Below the pieces are notes generated by a model. That model saw nothing but the letters and a program-made list of their open reading frames with translations. It ran no database searches and was not told the DNA's origin. The position numbers and the translations under genes are program-made. A DNA stretch of 33,243 nt, taken from positions 1-33,243 of the forward strand of contig CANRHX010000018.1 in NCBI GenBank assembly GCA_947630545.1, in the 5' to 3' direction. This DNA is from an uncultured Clostridia bacterium. Its GTDB lineage: Bacteria > Bacillota > Clostridia > TANB77 > CAG-508. Of this stretch, positions 30,304-33,243 are shown in pieces. Positions within the stretch are counted from its first letter, which is position 1, and each line of letters starts with the position of its first letter.

Positions 30304-32139
30304 ATGAAAAAGGTAAATAATACCCTGAATACATTTTACATAAAAATGATTGATTTTTTAAAAAAATTATTTAAATCCGAAAAATTTCAATCAATGATAA
30401 ATATAGCTTTCTCTCTTTGTTTTGTAATAGGTTTTAATTATTATTTTTTTAGAAAATCTGTTTTTGGCAAACAAACATTTTTTAATTTTGTTTTATTATT
30501 TTTTGCTTACTTTTTGTTAAATAAAAATAAAAAAGTACCATTCAAAGACAAAAGAATTGCATACATTTTTTCAACTATTTTTTCACTAAGCATTGTAATA
30601 GGTAAAGTGATTTATGATAATAATAATATAATTCCACTTTATAGCAGAACAAGTAGTATATTTTTAAATTTTATTACATTTATAGGTTTCTTAGTTGTTT
30701 TGGGTGAGATAGTGTATTTAATTTTTAATAAATTACTTAAAATGGAAAAAGACTCTTCAAAAATGTGGTCAATATTTAATACAAAATGCATTTATTTTAT
30801 ATTATTTATTATAATTTTTGCTAGTTGGATACCAGCTTTTTTAGCATATTATCCTGGCATATGTTCTTATGATATAACAACTCAAACTAGTCAAATTTTT
30901 ACGGGAGTTTATACAAAACATCATCCTCCAATCCATACTTTTTTAATAAAACTATGTTTTATGATTGGTAATAACATAAGTATTAATCCAATAGCAATTT
31001 ATTCAATACTTCAAATGATATTTTTAGCTGCAGTTCTTGCAAAAATGATAAAAATGTTAATTAATAAAAAAGTAAATAATTGGATTATTTTATTAGGATT
31101 ATTATTTGTTACAATTAATCCAATTATTTCAATATTCTCAATGATTACTACTAAAGATGTTTGCTTTACTGGATTTTTAATATTGTTTATTTTGGAAATA
31201 ATTAAATTACTTGAGAATCCTGAAAAGTATTTTAAATCACCGTTTAATTGGTTAAAATATATTTTATTTGTGATATTAACATGCCTATTTAGAAATAATG
31301 CTGTTTATGCTATAATATTAAGTACTCCACTTTTTATGATTGTTTTAAAAAGGTATTGGAAAGAAGTTTTAATTATGACAATATTGGCGTTATGTGGTTT
31401 TTATTTTATTTTTAATAATGTCTATGATGCACTTAATATAAAAGATGTTACACCTAAGGAAATGCTTTCTGTACCAATTCAGCAAATTTCTAGAGTTATA
31501 GCATATCATGATAATGAATTAAGTGATAAAACAAAGAAAGAAATTAATAAGTTCTTACCGTATAATGATATTAGCAAAAAGTATAACCCACGTTTTGCAG
31601 ATCCAACAAAATCATTATTTAATAATGATTATTATGATGAAAATAAAACTGAGTTTTTCAAGTTATGGCTTAAATTATTTAAAAAATATCCATCTGAATA
31701 TGTATCTGCATTTTTAGCATTAAATATTCCTTATTGGTATATAGATGCTAATTCAATAGATACTTATTCTAAAAGAGCATATATAGAAGATGGTATGTAT
31801 AAAAATAAATATTTTGTACCAGTAAGAGAAAGTAAAATTCCTCAGCTATATGAATTTTATAGTAAAATTGCTAGTTTTAAAGCTATTGAAAATATTCCAC
31901 TGGTATCTAATATATGTGCTTTATCAACGCCAATTTGGTTAATACTATTTACAATGTTCTTTTTAATATATAAAAAGCAAATTAAAACAATAATTATTAT
32001 ATTACCTATAATGTTTTTATGGTTAACTTATATTGCAGGTCCAGTTAGTAATTTTAGGTATGTCTTCCCACTAATTTGCTTATATCCATTATTAATAGCT
32101 TTGTTGATTAATAGTAATAAATTTAATTATAAACAATAA
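30304..32139 (+). CDS. Polytopic membrane protein, DUF6020-like (probable GT-C type glycosyltransferase)
   Basis: A 611-aa protein with about 12 membrane segments. ATG 30304 is preferred over the TTG at 30283; GGAAAGG lies about 12 nt before it, so the site is weaker than usual. The segment ending AYYPGICSYDITTQTSQIF and KHHPPIHTFLIK is a large extracytoplasmic loop with the conserved aspartate and His-Pro-Pro pattern seen in GT-C glycosyltransferase-like families. A second soluble region covers about residues 380-510 (ISRVIAYHDNEL, PSEYVSAFLALNIPYWY). A GT2 enzyme follows 15 nt downstream. Such pairs make a polyprenyl-phosphate sugar inside and transfer it outside, so decoration of a surface polymer or lipid is likely. 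The exact sugar is unknown. Confidence 0.78.
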   Translation: MKKVNNTLNTFYIKMIDFLKKLFKSEKFQSMINIAFSLCFVIGFNYYFFRKSVFGKQTFFNFVLLFFAYFLLNKNKKVPFKDKRIAYIFSTIFSLSIVIGKVIYDNNNIIPLYSRTSSIFLNFITFIGFLVVLGEIVYLIFNKLLKMEKDSSKMWSIFNTKCIYFILFIIIFASWIPAFLAYYPGICSYDITTQTSQIFTGVYTKHHPPIHTFLIKLCFMIGNNISINPIAIYSILQMIFLAAVLAKMIKMLINKKVNNWIILLGLLFVTINPIISIFSMITTKDVCFTGFLILFILEIIKLLENPEKYFKSPFNWLKYILFVILTCLFRNNAVYAIILSTPLFMIVLKRYWKEVLIMTILALCGFYFIFNNVYDALNIKDVTPKEMLSVPIQQISRVIAYHDNELSDKTKKEINKFLPYNDISKKYNPRFADPTKSLFNNDYYDENKTEFFKLWLKLFKKYPSEYVSAFLALNIPYWYIDANSIDTYSKRAYIEDGMYKNKYFVPVRESKIPQLYEFYSKIASFKAIENIPLVSNICALSTPIWLILFTMFFLIYKKQIKTIIIILPIMFLWLTYIAGPVSNFRYVFPLICLYPLLIALLINSNKFNYKQ

Positions 32140-32154
32140 TAGAAGGAGAAAAAT

Positions 32155-33090
32155 ATGTGTAAAAAAATTGCAATTTTAATTCCATGTTATAATGAAAGTA
32201 AAACAATTGAAAAAGTTATAAAAGATTTTCGTAAAGTATTACCTGAAGCAGATATTTATGTTTATGATAACAATTCTACAGATGGAACAGATGAAATAGC
32301 AAAAAAATGCGAAGCTATTGTTAGATATGAATATCGCCAAGGAAAAGGAAATGTTATTCGTACTATGTTCCGTGAAATTGATGCAGATTGTTACTTAATG
32401 ATTGATGGTGATGATACTTATCCAGCTGAAAATGCTAAAGAGATGTGTAATATAATTCTAGAAGGTAAAGCAGATATGGTAATAGGCGATCGTTTGTCTA
32501 GTACTTATTTTGTAGAGAATAAAAGATTATTCCATAATTTTGGTAATAGAATAGTAAGATTTTTTATTAATAAAATATTTAAAAATAATATCAAAGATAT
32601 CATGACTGGATATAGAGCATTTAGTTATGAGTTTGTAAAAAGTTTTCCTGTACTATCAAAAGGGTTTGAAATAGAAACAGAAATGACTATTCATGCGGTG
32701 GATAAAAATTTTAAACTAGTTGAAATTCCTGTAACTTATCGTGATCGACCAGAAGGTAGTTTTTCAAAATTGAATACATATGCTGATGGAATTAAAGTGT
32801 TGAAAACAATAGGTGTTTTATTTGCTGAATATAAACCTATAGTATTTTTCAATATTATTGCTATGATCTTTTTAATAATATCATTTATATTAGGAGTACC
32901 ACCTTTTGTCGAGTACTTTAAAACTGGATTAGTTTTACGTTTTCCTAGCTTAATTACATCAGGAATTTGTTTAATAATCAGTTTGTTACTTTCTACGTTA
33001 GGTATTATTCTTCAAGTTATAGCAAAAAAACATAAGCAATTATATGAATTATATTTGAATACATTAAAAAATAAGAATACTTATAAATAA
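32155..33090 (+). CDS. GT2 family glycosyltransferase (polyprenyl-phosphate type)
   Basis: A 311-aa enzyme of the DPM1/GtrB-like group that transfers a sugar from a nucleotide donor to undecaprenyl phosphate at the inner membrane face. The N-terminal GT-A domain has AILIPCYNESKTIEKVI, YVYDNNSTDGTDEIA, RQGKGNVIRTM, the D-x-D motif in MIDGDDTYP, MTGYRAFSYEF and YRDRPEGSFSKLNTYADG, each typical of the family. Two C-terminal membrane segments (about residues 233-253 and 267-292) hold it in the membrane. AAGGAG precedes ATG 32155. It lies 15 nt after the DUF6020-like gene, and the two form one operon. Confidence 0.92.
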   Translation: MCKKIAILIPCYNESKTIEKVIKDFRKVLPEADIYVYDNNSTDGTDEIAKKCEAIVRYEYRQGKGNVIRTMFREIDADCYLMIDGDDTYPAENAKEMCNIILEGKADMVIGDRLSSTYFVENKRLFHNFGNRIVRFFINKIFKNNIKDIMTGYRAFSYEFVKSFPVLSKGFEIETEMTIHAVDKNFKLVEIPVTYRDRPEGSFSKLNTYADGIKVLKTIGVLFAEYKPIVFFNIIAMIFLIISFILGVPPFVEYFKTGLVLRFPSLITSGICLIISLLLSTLGIILQVIAKKHKQLYELYLNTLKNKNTYK

Positions 33091-33119
33091 AAAGAAAAAA
33101 TTTAATATAAATAAATTAT

Positions 33120-33155
33120 GAAAATAGTTGGAGGAATAAAACTTCAACTATTTTC
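33120..33155 (+). terminator. Probable terminator after the glycosyltransferase gene
   Basis: A 14-bp stem (GAAAATAGTTGGAG with CTTCAACTATTTTC, one G-U pair) has an 8-nt loop. The tail ATTTAAAT is a weak T-run, so read-through is possible. The rest of the window (33156-33243) holds no gene that I can see. Confidence 0.65.
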
Positions 33156-33243
33156 ATTTAAATAAACCATGTAAATTGTCAAGCAAAAATTAACAAAAAT
33201 TCTCATATTAAATTGAGCAATTATTCTCATATAGAAAATTTAT

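Noticed and set aside
33198..33232. Direct repeat ATTCTCATAT near the window end
   Set aside because: Two 10-base copies in very AT-rich non-coding DNA; too short to call an element.

Overview
The window reads as chromosome of a low-GC, spore-forming member of the Bacillota, most likely Clostridia. The base composition is strongly AT-rich, arginine is mostly AGA, and TTG or GTG starts follow good Shine-Dalgarno sites. Marker genes include gerW and its DUF2953 partner, a DacF-type carboxypeptidase, ireB-ruvX-DUF1292, mini-RNase III, rbgA, and recA with a Gram-positive SOS box. Most genes are housekeeping and lie on the minus strand.

Layout. 134-2182 (+): a VanW-domain gene broken by one extra base, then a D-Ala-D-Ala carboxypeptidase and a terminator. 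2234-5890 (-): one transcription unit recA-recX-scpA-DUF2953-gerW behind an SOS-box promoter; DUF2953 is also broken by one extra base. 5900-10051 (-): a membrane-anchored peptide-binding protein, a PD-(D/E)XK (Rpn/transposase-type) nuclease and a MATE-like transporter, separated by palindrome-rich DNA. 10218-10520: an unexplained structured stretch and tRNA-Leu(CAA). 10528-18546 (-): a large unknown coiled-coil protein, a polysaccharide deacetylase, metG and a P-type cation ATPase. The ATPase is preceded by a yybP-ykoY (Mn2+) riboswitch that begins 12 nt after the 3' end of tRNA-Glu(CTC). 18599-19899 (-): rbgA-mrnC. 19960-20792 (-): a small membrane protein and DUF1292. 20858-25837 (-): an apparent operon of a VirB2-like small membrane protein, a TadZ/CpaE-like ATPase with a long repeat-rich linker, a GAF plus degenerate GGDEF protein, ireB and ruvX. 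25929-28107: divergent genes for an SH3/glucosaminidase wall protein (-) and an exported unknown (+). 28142-30128 (-): a 38-aa cysteine-rich protein and an acyl-CoA synthetase. 30183-33155 (+): a polytopic membrane protein (DUF6020-like) and a polyprenyl-phosphate-type GT2 glycosyltransferase.

Main observation. The two broken genes share one unusual feature. In each, the frame is lost exactly at an in-frame CGG codon followed by AAA (CGGAAA), and skipping one base there restores a complete, stop-free, family-like protein. Scanning every other gene here by eye (about 9,000 codons), I found no other in-frame CGG. Either CGG is unassigned or slowly decoded in this organism and provokes +1 frameshifting (or CGGA is read as a quadruplet), or two one-base insertions or assembly errors happened to hit the same hexamer. 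The sequence alone cannot decide, but genome-wide CGG counts, tRNA content and comparison with relatives would.
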